48,709 nt of DNA from an uncultured Clostridia bacterium (GCA_944387435.1 CALXEW010000013.1:1-48709), one strand, 5' to 3'; positions 8,469 to 16,999 are shown, counted from the first letter of the stretch. Made by a program: numbers and translations. Notes: generated by a model not told the origin, from the letters alone.

Positions 8469-9236
8469 ATGAATAAAAATATTTTAGAAAATAATAGAAA
8501 ATATAGAAAAAACAAGAAGAGAAAATTAGATTTAAAATTTGTTCTATTTATTATAATTATTACATTTGTAGGAATTTACTTATTATATACTTTAAATTAT
8601 TCTTTAACCAATAATATCTTCTTACCAATTTCAAATTCTAAAAATAACGATTATCAAGGAATAGGTCAAGAAGCGGTAAATGGCAAAGATGGTTACTTTA
8701 CTACTTTTACAACAATAGATGAAAATAAAAAAACATATAAAGAGTTTAAACAAAATGGTGATAGTTCTTGGTCACAAAATAGTTATTGGGGTGGCACTAT
8801 GGAAGAAAATGGTTGTGGCATTACCGCTATTTCTATTATTGCCAGTGGTTATGGTGAAAATGTTACTCCTGAGGATTTAAGAAAAGAGTTTTATCCTGTA
8901 CTTGATGGAAATGATTTTGGAAATGTTTTAAGGAATTATTATAATATAAAAAATACAGATTTCTTATATGATACTTCATATTTTTCTAATAATTACATTT
9001 TAGAACACTTAAAAACTAATAGACCTGTTTTAGTTTGTGTATGGAATAAACCACACGATAACAGATGGACAACTGCTTCACATTATTTAGTTCTTCTTGC
9101 TTGTGACAATAACAATAAAGTTTATGTATCAAATCCTAATGGTGGCAAAAATGACAGCAAATCTTCTGGCTGGTATAACATAAATGAAATAACCCCCTTC
9201 ATCGCTAAAATCCTTTTTATAGAAAGTTATATTTAA
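8469..9236 (+). CDS. Membrane-anchored C39-like cysteine peptidase
   Basis: Protein of 255 residues. I choose the ATG at 8469 because AGGGTGA lies 6 nt before it; a GTG at 8460 overlaps that site. A basic N-terminus and one helix (about 24-43) suggest membrane anchoring with an external catalytic domain. The fold is that of the peptidase C39-like family: Cys116 in ENGCGITAISI, His205 in ASHYLVLLA and Asn222 in VSNPNGG form the expected triad positions. No ABC exporter is fused or adjacent, so it is not a bacteriocin-maturation transporter. A role in envelope protein or peptide processing under control of the divergent VanRS-like pair is plausible. Confidence 0.8.
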   Translation: MNKNILENNRKYRKNKKRKLDLKFVLFIIIITFVGIYLLYTLNYSLTNNIFLPISNSKNNDYQGIGQEAVNGKDGYFTTFTTIDENKKTYKEFKQNGDSSWSQNSYWGGTMEENGCGITAISIIASGYGENVTPEDLRKEFYPVLDGNDFGNVLRNYYNIKNTDFLYDTSYFSNNYILEHLKTNRPVLVCVWNKPHDNRWTTASHYLVLLACDNNNKVYVSNPNGGKNDSKSSGWYNINEITPFIAKILFIESYI

Positions 9237-9250
9237 CTTTCAACAAAAAA

Positions 9251-9290
9251 CTGGTAAGTTTCTATTTCTTACCAGTTTTATTGCCTTTTA
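9251..9290 (+). terminator. Terminator of the C39-like gene
   Basis: CTGGTAAG pairs perfectly with CTTACCAG over a 9-nt loop, followed by TTTTATTGCCTTTT. Confidence 0.88.
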
Positions 9291-9351
9291 TTTTTATTAT
9301 TCATAAAAAGTAAAACAGATAACAAGCTATATATCTAAAATCTTAACTTTA

Positions 9352-10683
9352 TTATAATACAAGACTTATTCTAAATCCTCTTACATCATCACTTTTACCA
9401 TCGTTCCCAGCAAAACAAAATATTCCTGATTTTGTATTAGAATTATACAATCCTCCCCTTAAAAAAAACGGAACATTAGATTGTATAAAATAATTAACAT
9501 CCTCATTCCATCCAGTTGTTTCTTTAGTTGCATCTCCATTAATATAATTCGTATTAATATCACTTCCTTGATATAATGTCACATATTTATTACTTGCTTC
9601 AGTTGTGCTTGTAAAACTATTTCCCGATTCCAGAGAATCACTTTTATCATTATACGAAGCTACATATTCCCAAGTTCCGCCTACTAAATCATATATTCCA
9701 TACACATTTCCTGTACTACTTGCTAAGGCTCCTTGATTACTTGTATAATCATTTGTTGTCCCCTCGTCTTCTGCTGCACTCACACTATTTCCTGCCGAAC
9801 CTGTTATATGCTTACTACTATTATTTATTGTTACTTCATTTCCGTTTCTTCCATATTGACTATGTGTTAAATATGCTACCGCTCCCCATTCACTATTTTT
9901 TAGCATATGCGAATTTAAAGCTGATGAATATTCTCTTGCATATGTGTACATATCTCCTATAGTTGAATGTCTGAAACTTTGTACTCCTGGTTGCACTTTT
10001 ATTTTTGTACTTGTTCCTTCATTTTCATTGCTAGCATCTATTCTTGCTGATTCATATTTTCCTACCCATATTCCTGATAATTCTGATGTCCATCCTCCCA
10101 TATCTACATTATTTGTAAAAGCTGGATGAATTATATATCCTTCATCTGCTGTTGTTTGACTTTTAGATATAAATTTTACATCTATTGTGTGATTGTCGCT
10201 ATCTATTTTATATTCATATCTTGGTATCCATACAAAGTAACTCTCTATTCCATCTACTGTTACTCTTGCATTTGCCCATTCACTATTATTGTTATCTGCT
10301 GTTCCACTTCCTGCTACATAGCTGTAATTAGAACCTGTTTCATCTTTTACCCATTCTCCATTTTCATATCTTACAAGTTCCATATTTCCTTTTAATGTTG
10401 GTGCATTTACTCCTTTTTCTTCATTCCATTCTCCTCCAGCAACAATTCCTATTGCGTCATTTATATAATCTTCATATTCATTCAATCTATCTTTCTCTAC
10501 TGCTTGAGCATTCTCTGTTTCTGTTTTTGCTCTTTGAGCTTGAGTTAATATTCCATTTTCTCCTGCTAACATTGCAATTGATACTCCTGCAAGTATTAAT
10601 AGTACAATTATTGTAATTACAAGTGCAATTAATGTAATTCCCTGTTCATTTCTTTTTAATATTATTTTTGGGCTTTCTTTCAT
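9352..10683 (-). CDS. Pilin-like protein with FGE/C-type-lectin-like C-terminal domain
   Basis: Surface protein of 443 residues. I start it at the ATG at 10683, preceded by AGGAGGA. A short basic leader ends at the prepilin-type site G-ITLIALVITII, followed by a hydrophobic helix and GENGILTQAQ, shared with three other genes here. The usual Glu at +5 is replaced by Ala. The large C-terminal part resembles the formylglycine-generating-enzyme/C-type-lectin fold: GNVYGIYDLVGGTWEYVASY, PFFLRGGLYN and closing RGFRISLVL match that family's GLYDMxGNVWEW, LRGGSW and GFR. No catalytic pair is evident, so binding is more likely than catalysis. The gene lies behind a leader peptide and terminator, so it is probably attenuated. 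Confidence 0.82.
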   Translation of the reverse strand: MKESPKIILKRNEQGITLIALVITIIVLLILAGVSIAMLAGENGILTQAQRAKTETENAQAVEKDRLNEYEDYINDAIGIVAGGEWNEEKGVNAPTLKGNMELVRYENGEWVKDETGSNYSYVAGSGTADNNNSEWANARVTVDGIESYFVWIPRYEYKIDSDNHTIDVKFISKSQTTADEGYIIHPAFTNNVDMGGWTSELSGIWVGKYESARIDASNENEGTSTKIKVQPGVQSFRHSTIGDMYTYAREYSSALNSHMLKNSEWGAVAYLTHSQYGRNGNEVTINNSSKHITGSAGNSVSAAEDEGTTNDYTSNQGALASSTGNVYGIYDLVGGTWEYVASYNDKSDSLESGNSFTSTTEASNKYVTLYQGSDINTNYINGDATKETTGWNEDVNYFIQSNVPFFLRGGLYNSNTKSGIFCFAGNDGKSDDVRGFRISLVL

Positions 10684-10744
10684 TTGCTTTTCCTCCTTTG
10701 ATTTTTGATTTATATATTTTAAATTTAACAACTATTTTTAAACG

Positions 10745-10789
10745 CAAAAAAGACAGCAACAAAACCTATTTTTAGGTCTCATCACTATC
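10745..10789 (-). terminator. Attenuator-type terminator in the pilin leader
   Basis: GATAGTGATGAGACC pairs with GGTTTTGTTGCTGTC (15 bp counting G-U pairs) across an 8-nt loop, followed by TTTTTTG. It lies between a 20-codon leader ORF and the pilin start, so pilin expression requires readthrough or antitermination. An almost identical hairpin precedes the pilin gene at 44148. Confidence 0.82.
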
Positions 10790-10828
10790 TTTTTATCTAT
10801 TTTTACTATTTTTTTATTTGCTAATAAC

Positions 10829-10891
10829 CTACTTGTGTGTGTGTGTGTGTGTGTGTACAGCCTCAAGGCTTACAAGTTCTATTTTTTTCAT
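10829..10891 (-). CDS. Leader peptide ending in alternating His-Thr
   Basis: A 20-codon ORF with GAGGAAGGA 7 nt before its ATG. It reads MKKIELVSLEAV then HTHTHTHK and TAG; the His-Thr run is encoded by a (CA)n dinucleotide tract. A second leader at 45736-45798 has the same length, the same VHTHTHTH plus basic residue and the same stop, although its first half differs. Both sit between a matching promoter and a matching terminator. Its position suggests a cis-acting sensor of translation, but this is inference. Confidence 0.65.
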   Translation of the reverse strand: MKKIELVSLEAVHTHTHTHK

Positions 10892-10941
10892 ACTTTCGTC
10901 CTTCCTCTTTTGTTATTATCTATTATAATTTATATATTTAC

Positions 10942-10969
10942 ATTTTATCATAAATAACATTTTTGTAAA
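10942..10969 (-). promoter_or_regulatory. Promoter of the pilin leader
   Basis: TTTACA, a 16-nt spacer and TAAAAT on the minus strand, about 45 nt before the leader ATG. The same two hexamers precede the homologous leader at 45848-45876. Confidence 0.55.
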
Positions 10970-11063
10970 TAATTTATCGTGAAATTTTCTAAAAAAATAT
11001 AATTTTTTAACTCTAAGAAGAAAAAAACTTCATAAAGAGACTTATTCTTGTTTTATGTACTAG

Positions 11064-11103
11064 GGTAAAAACAGCATTTTTGATGCTGTTTTTTGACCCC
11101 GTC
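11064..11103 (-). terminator. Terminator with GGACGGGGTC repeat
   Basis: On the minus strand, past the ABC permease stop, GGACGGGGTC is followed by AAACAGCAT pairing with ATGCTGTTT and a T run. The stem also has a T run on the other strand. The GGACGGGG sequence recurs in three other intergenic hairpins of this window. Confidence 0.75.
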
Positions 11104-11121
11104 CTAAAAAACAACAAAAGC

Positions 11122-12264
11122 TTAGAACAATACCTTTTCTGATTTATACTGTTTGATAATAACTTTAAGCACTATTGTAATATATACAATTGTAGAAATA
11201 GCCATTAAGGCAATATTTAGTAAGTCTATCTTTCCATTGCTTATATCTGTAAAGATTACCGTAAAGTTTATAAATGGAATTATAGAAAGAATTGGGCTTG
11301 CTCCTATTCCCATCATAAATGCTATCATTCCTGGGAAGAATGATATAAATGTTAGTGGCGTTAAAGCACTTTGTGCTTCTTTAAATGTTTTTGATGTACT
11401 TGCTATAGCAATACAAAGTCCACTTATAAAGAAAGAATATGCAATTATAACAATAACGCTAAACACTAAACTTACAGGTGAGAACATTATATCTATTCCT
11501 TCATAAATACTAAACATATCTTTAGTAATTATAAGTGAAATTACTGCTAATGCTAAACTAATTAAACCTGTTATAATTGAAGAAATTGAAACTCCTAAGA
11601 ATTTGCCAACAATAATATCTTTACTTTTAATTGGAAATGTAAGCAATGTTTCTAAAGTTCCTCTTTCTTTTTCTCCTGCTGTTGTATCTGTTGCAGGATA
11701 TGTAGCCGATACTGTTATTGCCATAATTATAAATAAAAATGCATAGTTTTTAATATAATTTGCAAAATAATTATCTTCTTCAAATATGTTTTCTTCTACT
11801 GTTATAATATTAAATACTTCATCTGGATTTATATTATTACTTGCTAAATAGCTTGTTTGTAAGTATTGCTTATAAGCTTCGAAATAAGCTTGTACTAAAT
11901 TTTGAGCATATGTATCATTATCATTTGTTCCTGTATTTAATACATATTTATTATCTTTTTTTGTTACATATAAATATATTTCTCCATTATCATATTTTTG
12001 TTTTAACTCTTCTTCTGTTCCTGTTATTACTTCAATATTTGTTTGCTTTGCAATTTCTTTTTCTTCTTCACTTAATTCATAAGAAAAACCTATCTTATTA
12101 TATTCTTCTACCTCTTTACTTACTTGTGATTCAAATAATGCTGACATTCCAATTATTAATAATGGTATAAATATTGGAATTACAAGCATCATTGCTAAGG
12201 ATTTTTTATCTCTAAATAATTCTCTAAGTTCCTTTTTTAATATATTAATTAAATTATTCTTCAT
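11122..12264 (-). CDS. ABC-2 type permease, NatB-like
   Basis: Membrane subunit of an ABC exporter, 380 residues. One helix near residues 23-45 is followed by an external domain of about 130 residues, then five or so helices in the C-terminal half. DTTAGEKERGTLETLLTFP is the signature of NatB/YhaP-type ABC-2 permeases, where it forms the coupling segment with the ATPase. It overlaps the ATPase gene upstream by 11 nt and is last in a four-gene operon. NatAB systems export sodium or toxic compounds; the substrate here is unknown. Confidence 0.88.
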   Translation of the reverse strand: MKNNLINILKKELRELFRDKKSLAMMLVIPIFIPLLIIGMSALFESQVSKEVEEYNKIGFSYELSEEEKEIAKQTNIEVITGTEEELKQKYDNGEIYLYVTKKDNKYVLNTGTNDNDTYAQNLVQAYFEAYKQYLQTSYLASNNINPDEVFNIITVEENIFEEDNYFANYIKNYAFLFIIMAITVSATYPATDTTAGEKERGTLETLLTFPIKSKDIIVGKFLGVSISSIITGLISLALAVISLIITKDMFSIYEGIDIMFSPVSLVFSVIVIIAYSFFISGLCIAIASTSKTFKEAQSALTPLTFISFFPGMIAFMMGIGASPILSIIPFINFTVIFTDISNGKIDLLNIALMAISTIVYITIVLKVIIKQYKSEKVLF

Positions 12265-13013
12265 CTAAAGCACCTCCCAACATTTCAAAGAAGGCATCTC
12301 TTAAATTAGATGTATTTGTATTTCTTTTAATCTCTTCTGGTGTACCTTGATTTATAACAACACCTTTATTTATCATAATTACTCTATCACAAATATTTTC
12401 TGCCTCTTCCATATAATGAGTTGAATACAAAATTGTTTTATTATTTTCCTTTTCTTTTTTAATAAAATTCAATATTATCTGACTAGATATAATATCTAAT
12501 CCTGTTGTTGCCTCATCTAATATATAATATTTAGGATTATGTACCAAACATCTTGCAATATTTACTCTTTGTGTTTGACCTGTTGATAAATTTCCAATTT
12601 TATTATATAGGAAATTATCCATATTTAATATTTTTGATATTTCTTTAATTCTTTCTTCAACTTTATTTTCTTCTACTCCATAAATATCAGCACACATTTT
12701 TAGTAATTCATAGCAAGATAATGTATCGTATAATTTTGTATTTCCTGACAAATAAGCAATTTGCTGTTTTATCTCGATTTCATTTTTCTTATATGTCAAT
12801 CCATCAAATGAAATTTCTCCTTCTGTTGGTTCTAATATTCCTGCAATCATTCTAAGAAGTGTAGTTTTCCCGAGCTCCATTTGGTCCTAATATTCCAATT
12901 ATTTCTCCTTCACTCGCTTCAAAACTTACTCCATTATCTGCATAAAATTCTTCTTTTTCTTTTTTATTTTTATAACGCACAAATTTCTTTTTTAGATTAT
13001 CTACCTTAATCAT
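12254..13013 (-). CDS. ABC transporter ATPase (NatA-like), needs +1 shift at CGG
   Basis: ATP-binding partner of the NatB-like permease, 252 residues if read with one +1 frameshift. From the ATG at 13013 (AAAGGAG upstream) the reading is MIKVDNLKKKFVRY to GILGPNGA, then an in-frame CGG at 12870-12872. Skipping its C gives G-KTTLLRMIAG, a perfect Walker A. Without the shift translation leaves the family frame at once. The rest has NLSTGQTQRVNIARCL (signature), YYILDEATTGLD (Walker B) and TILYSTHYMEEAE (switch His). The Walker A Gly is essential in this family, so the shifted codon must be Gly. The sibling ATPase at 14601 has the same defect at the same motif position. Confidence 0.85.
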
Positions 13014-13027
13014 TATGTTCTCCTTTC

Positions 13028-14608
13028 TTAAATTCTTAATTTAAATGTTTTTGGCGCATACTTATATATTAGTACTAATGCAATTATTGAATATAAAATA
13101 CAAAATACTACTGTTGATATCCCAAAATATAATGTTGGTAATTTTATTTGTAAAAACATATAACACACAATATATGTAATCCACTGAATTACACTATATG
13201 TACTGCTTTTCATTTCTATATTTACATTATAAGGTTGAAGTAAATAATACATAACCAAATAATGTATTGAGAAAAATATACTCATTGCAATTATTGATGT
13301 AAATAGCACTATATAATTTAAATAATTATCAGTTCCACCAGTTAAATATAAAAGTATCGGCAATCCTACTGAAATGACTATTGCAGGTAGCAAATTTATT
13401 TTTATTAATGTTTTTAATCTTTCTTTAAATAAAGCAAGTATTACTTTAGGAGTTTTATAAAATCTATATGTAAGCATACTGTGGTCACAGTTCATGAACA
13501 TTGCTTGTGTCACAACTGTTCCCCTATTTATCATATACATTACAAATACAAACCAAGGAAGCATCGTCATTAATAGCTCATTTGTTCTAGTCCTCATATC
13601 AGAATTTATTTCTACTCCTACAATTATTCCTACAAATATTAAAAAAGTAATTATAGCTGTTTTCTTAGCTGACTTCATAAGTATCTTCTTATGTCTTTTT
13701 ACAAACAAATCATGAAAATATGCAAAACCTTTTTTATTGCTTGTAGTTTCATTATCTAGCTCTATTTGGTTTAAGGTATTTTTTTGCAAAGCATCTCCTT
13801 TTGTTTGATTTTGTACTGCATATACATTTTCCTGTGTAAGTAAACTCTTATAAGCTTTTTTATATTCTTTAAATCTTGAAACATACCAAAATGCTATTAT
13901 TCCAAATACTAAACTTATAATAAATAATATATAAAATATTTCTTCAGTAATTGTAATATTTAAAACTGGCAACCCATATGCTAAAATTACAAATATCGCA
14001 ATTAATATCCATATTCCTTTAGTAGGTAGATTTTCATTTTTAATTTTCTTATTTTTGTTAAAATCGTATAGAATATAGCTATTATAAATTGTTTTAACAA
14101 ACATTACAAAAAATGGCATTAATATGCAAGTAATTGGTGATAAACCATTGTATATTCCAAAGGTTAATGTAAATGGCAAAAATCCTATTATAACTTTTAT
14201 CATAGAATAATAATAATTAGATATAGTATATTTCCTTGCATCCATATTCATTAAAATCATTGCATAATATTTATCTTTTGTAGGATTAAACATATAAGTA
14301 TTAAGTAGTCCTCCAGCCATACTTAAAAATACAAATATGTTTATGAAATTATTTGCATTATCACTTTGCTCATACATTCCCAAAAGTGCAACTATCATAA
14401 GTAATATATAAAGTGCTTTTCCTAAAAAGATATTTATTATTTCAAGTGAAGTACTTATTATATTTCCAAGTATTTTTAAAACTTTACTTTTATATAGTGA
14501 TGTTGGAAGATGTTTTCCAATTAAAGGTAATTGTTTTATAGAATAAATTATACTATTTACCCTATATGTATTTCTTAGCTTATAAGATAGAATAAATGAT
14601 TTAAACAT
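13028..14608 (-). CDS. ABC transporter permease, polytopic
   Basis: Membrane protein of 526 residues with about 10-12 predicted helices in two groups, separated by a soluble stretch (about 255-315). The second half carries VTQAMFMNCDHSMLTYRFY before the last helix group. It overlaps the upstream ATPase gene by 8 nt and precedes the second ATPase by 15 nt, so it is the membrane half of the first exporter in this operon. It resembles permeases of uncharacterised ABC-2 exporters. The substrate is unknown; antimicrobial-peptide export or resistance is one possibility. Confidence 0.78.
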   Translation of the reverse strand: MFKSFILSYKLRNTYRVNSIIYSIKQLPLIGKHLPTSLYKSKVLKILGNIISTSLEIINIFLGKALYILLMIVALLGMYEQSDNANNFINIFVFLSMAGGLLNTYMFNPTKDKYYAMILMNMDARKYTISNYYYSMIKVIIGFLPFTLTFGIYNGLSPITCILMPFFVMFVKTIYNSYILYDFNKNKKIKNENLPTKGIWILIAIFVILAYGLPVLNITITEEIFYILFIISLVFGIIAFWYVSRFKEYKKAYKSLLTQENVYAVQNQTKGDALQKNTLNQIELDNETTSNKKGFAYFHDLFVKRHKKILMKSAKKTAIITFLIFVGIIVGVEINSDMRTRTNELLMTMLPWFVFVMYMINRGTVVTQAMFMNCDHSMLTYRFYKTPKVILALFKERLKTLIKINLLPAIVISVGLPILLYLTGGTDNYLNYIVLFTSIIAMSIFFSIHYLVMYYLLQPYNVNIEMKSSTYSVIQWITYIVCYMFLQIKLPTLYFGISTVVFCILYSIIALVLIYKYAPKTFKLRI

Positions 14609-15309
14609 TTTCTTCCTCCTTTAACGCTAAGATAATTCTTTCTTTTGTTTCTTCTTTATTAATAGCATTCATATCTATTTTTTCTAAGAAACCTTTATTT
14701 AGTATAATTATTTCATCACATAAGTCAATAGCAAGCTCCATAATATGTGTTGAGAAAATAATTATATGGTCTTTTTTTATATTTTTTAACATTTGTTTCA
14801 TTTCTTCTGCAACAACCACATCAAAAGATGTTAAAGGCTCATCTAATAACAAAACATTTGGACTTGCAATTATATTTACGAGCATTTGCATTTTATTCTT
14901 CATACCATGTGAATAATCCTTTAATAATTTATCTCTATCTTCTTTCTCTATTTTCATAAAATCAAAATATTCGTCTATTGTTTTTTCATTTTTTATTTTA
15001 TCTTTATTTATATCAATAAAAAACTTTAGGAACTCTCTTCCTGTCAGAAATTCTGGCACAGTTGGAATTGATAGTACATAACCTAAATCTTCTGCTTCTA
15101 GTTTTCTTTTATTTTCGTTATCTTCAATATAAATTTCCCCAGAATCAATTTCTAAATCCTCATTTAAGCAATTAAAAAAGGTTGTTTTTCCGCGCTCCAT
15201 TTCTTCCAAGTAATCCATATATCTTTCCTTTTTCAAATTCAAAATTTAGTCCTTTTAATACTTCTTTTTTATCAAATTTCTTTTTTAAATCTTTTACTAC
15301 TAGTTTCAT
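14601..15309 (-). CDS. ABC transporter ATPase, needs +1 shift at CGG
   Basis: First gene of the exporter operon, 235 residues if read with one +1 shift. From the ATG at 15309 (AAGGAG upstream) the reading is MKLVVKDLKKKFDKKEVL to GLLGRNGA, then CGG at 15190-15192. Dropping the C yields G-KTTFFNCL, a complete Walker A. Other motifs are intact: LKDYSHGMKNKMQMLVNI in the signature position (SHGMK replaces SGGQ), NVLLLDEPLTSFD (Walker B) and IIIFSTHIMELA (switch His). Reading without the shift gives no family match beyond the CGG. It overlaps the polytopic permease by 8 nt and is presumably its motor. Confidence 0.85.
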
Positions 15310-15324
15310 TTTTTCTCCTTTCTT

Positions 15325-15362
15325 ATGACAAGATAATACATTAATGTCATTTGTGCTGTCAA
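15325..15362 (-). promoter_or_regulatory. Promoter and dyad operator of the two-ABC operon
   Basis: On the minus strand TTGACA (15357-15362), an 18-nt spacer and TATTAT (15333-15338) lie about 25 nt before the first ATPase ATG. An inverted repeat ATGACA-N14-TGTCAT (15325-15350) straddles the -10, a typical place for a repressor. GntR-family YtrA-type repressors often control such operons, but none is encoded here. Confidence 0.6.
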
Positions 15363-15397
15363 GAAAAAATAGTAAAAATTAAGAATTTATTTAAAAT

Positions 15398-15426
15398 GGA
15401 GAAGAGCCCTAAAAAGGACTCTCCTC
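15398..15426 (-). terminator. Probable terminator after the 15445 gene
   Basis: On the minus strand GGAGAGTCC pairs imperfectly with GGGCTCTTCTCC around TTTTTA, followed by ATTTTAAA. It lies 19 nt past the stop. Confidence 0.5.
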
Positions 15427-15444
15427 TATATGTTTAAGAACAGA

Positions 15445-16257
15445 CTAAGAAAAATGCATATCTATACCAAGTCCACATTCTTCTATCACATATTGAGCAA
15501 ACTCCGTATAAGAGGTAAATTCCTGCCGTTCATTGTCTATATCCTCGTACTCAATATATGCTATAGGTCTGATACCAAACCATCCCTCGTTTTCATAGCC
15601 ATTGCTCGAAAACAAAGTATAATAAGGTAAAATCACATTATTGAAACACGCTCCAACACAGAAATCCAATCTGTTTTCTGAGGTTTTATATTTAGTACAC
15701 GGTAACAGCCAATATTTGTCATTTAGAATCTCTAAAATTTCTCCACTAAACAAATATGCTTGCTCATTAAAAAATGCAATACTTTTATCTTTTGACTCAA
15801 ATTCCCCTCTAAGAAAACTTTCAGGGCTATAACTTAATCCATTATGAACAAATACTTTTAATTCTGCTTGAACCAATTGAGTTTGTTTTTGAAAAACTCT
15901 CATCATATAACTTGGAGATGGAACCTCAATATCTACCATCTCATTGACCTTAAGCAGATTACAAACGCTTTTTAAAACTTTAGGAGCATTAATATATCCC
16001 AGTGCTCCTTTTAATGTTACTTCAAACTGAGGATTTTCTAAAAGTACTACTAGGCACTTCTTTCCATTACGAATTGTAGTTCCTAAATAAATCCAAGACA
16101 ATTTATCATCAAGCTCATCTGTAGAAAACATCATATCTGCTTGACCATTCTCTGTCTTAGGACTAAAATACGTCCTTCCCTTCTCGACATTTATAGCAAG
16201 AAGGTTTCCAGACCGAACTTTCTGCTCGCCAACAAGAATGTCACTTTTCTTAAACAT
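15445..16257 (-). CDS. Unknown protein of atypical composition, uses CGG as Arg
   Basis: A 270-residue soluble protein that I do not recognise. I start it at the ATG at 16257 because AAAGGA lies 6 nt upstream; the ATG nine codons earlier lacks a site. It is rich in beta-type sequence and may have a repeated two-half layout (GTTIRNGKKCLVVLLENPQF early, KTSENRLDFCVGACFNNVIL late). Codon use is less AT-biased than its neighbours. It is the only gene here with CGG codons that must stay in frame: Arg in QKVRSG (16213-16215) and in DNERQEF (15526-15528). A +1 shift at either leads quickly to a stop. This fits recent acquisition. Confidence 0.72.
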   Translation of the reverse strand: MFKKSDILVGEQKVRSGNLLAINVEKGRTYFSPKTENGQADMMFSTDELDDKLSWIYLGTTIRNGKKCLVVLLENPQFEVTLKGALGYINAPKVLKSVCNLLKVNEMVDIEVPSPSYMMRVFQKQTQLVQAELKVFVHNGLSYSPESFLRGEFESKDKSIAFFNEQAYLFSGEILEILNDKYWLLPCTKYKTSENRLDFCVGACFNNVILPYYTLFSSNGYENEGWFGIRPIAYIEYEDIDNERQEFTSYTEFAQYVIEECGLGIDMHFS

Positions 16258-16430
16258 CTTTCTTCCTTTCGCTATCACAACCATTAATGCCCTATTTTAT
16301 CGTCAAAGTTGTATTACAACTTATGATAGTCTTTTTCTACTAATTACAAATAAATCTTATCATAGTGTACATAATTTTTCAACTAAGTTAATATAACACG
16401 ATTAATTTTTTGAATTTTTTGTGATTTTAC

Positions 16431-16459
16431 TAGACAGTATTTAACCTTTGTGATATGAT
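16431..16459 (+). promoter_or_regulatory. Promoter of the 16515 gene
   Basis: TAGACA, a 17-nt spacer and TATGAT, about 55 nt before the ATG, which has AGGAGG. Confidence 0.6.
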
Positions 16460-16514
16460 ATATTTTGTAAAACAAAAGATATGAAATGTAATTATTTCAA
16501 TTAGGAGGTTAAAA

Positions 16515-16976
16515 ATGTTAAAATTAAGAAATTTGAAATTTATTATAATAACTATAGGCATTATTGTTTTAATGTTTTTATTAAATAATTCTTATGCCGT
16601 AGATTTAAATTTAAGTACTGATTTAACTTCTAACATGTCAACAAATACATCTACAACCGATGGAACAGATACAAATTCAACTCAAAATACTAGTAATCAA
16701 TCTTCTTCAGATTCCTCAGCAACAAATAGTACGGCATCCTCTACAATAAATACTTCCAACATGAATACAAGTAACACAAATACTTCAAATTCTGGTTCTT
16801 CAAGTTATTCAAGCGGTGCAACTAATTCTACTAGTTCAGGAACAGGAACAACCGTAACTAACGCATTGCCAGAAAGTGACATGGATTTATCAAATATATT
16901 AAATATACTTTTAATTGTAATTGGAGTTTTACTTATTTTACTTGCTATCGCAATTTTAATTAGATTAAAAAATTAA
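16515..16976 (+). CDS. Ser/Thr/Asn-rich membrane-anchored surface protein
   Basis: Protein of 153 residues: signal peptide or anchor (1-30, ending SYAVD), a low-complexity Ser/Thr/Asn stretch of about 90 residues, and a C-terminal helix (LLIVIGVLLILLAIAILI) with a basic end. AGGAGG precedes the ATG. The central part looks like a mucin-type stalk and could be glycosylated. There is no sorting motif. It sits upstream of another small protein of the same architecture and is separately terminated. Function unknown. Confidence 0.75.
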   Translation: MLKLRNLKFIIITIGIIVLMFLLNNSYAVDLNLSTDLTSNMSTNTSTTDGTDTNSTQNTSNQSSSDSSATNSTASSTINTSNMNTSNTNTSNSGSSSYSSGATNSTSSGTGTTVTNALPESDMDLSNILNILLIVIGVLLILLAIAILIRLKN

Positions 16977-16999
16977 TTTTTAAAAGTCTAAATTTTTTT

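Noticed and set aside
10834..10856. (TG)n tract as a plain microsatellite
   Set aside because: The matched second copy with the same ORF length and context makes a translated leader a better explanation.
10739..10900. Cyclic di-GMP riboswitch in front of the pilin gene
   Set aside because: I could not fit the conserved GEMM aptamer core; only the leader ORF and terminator are supported.
12254..12880. Short ABC ATPase starting at an internal Met next to GKTTLL
   Set aside because: It would lack half of Walker A and the N-terminal strands; the upstream frame supplies exactly those after a +1 shift at CGG.
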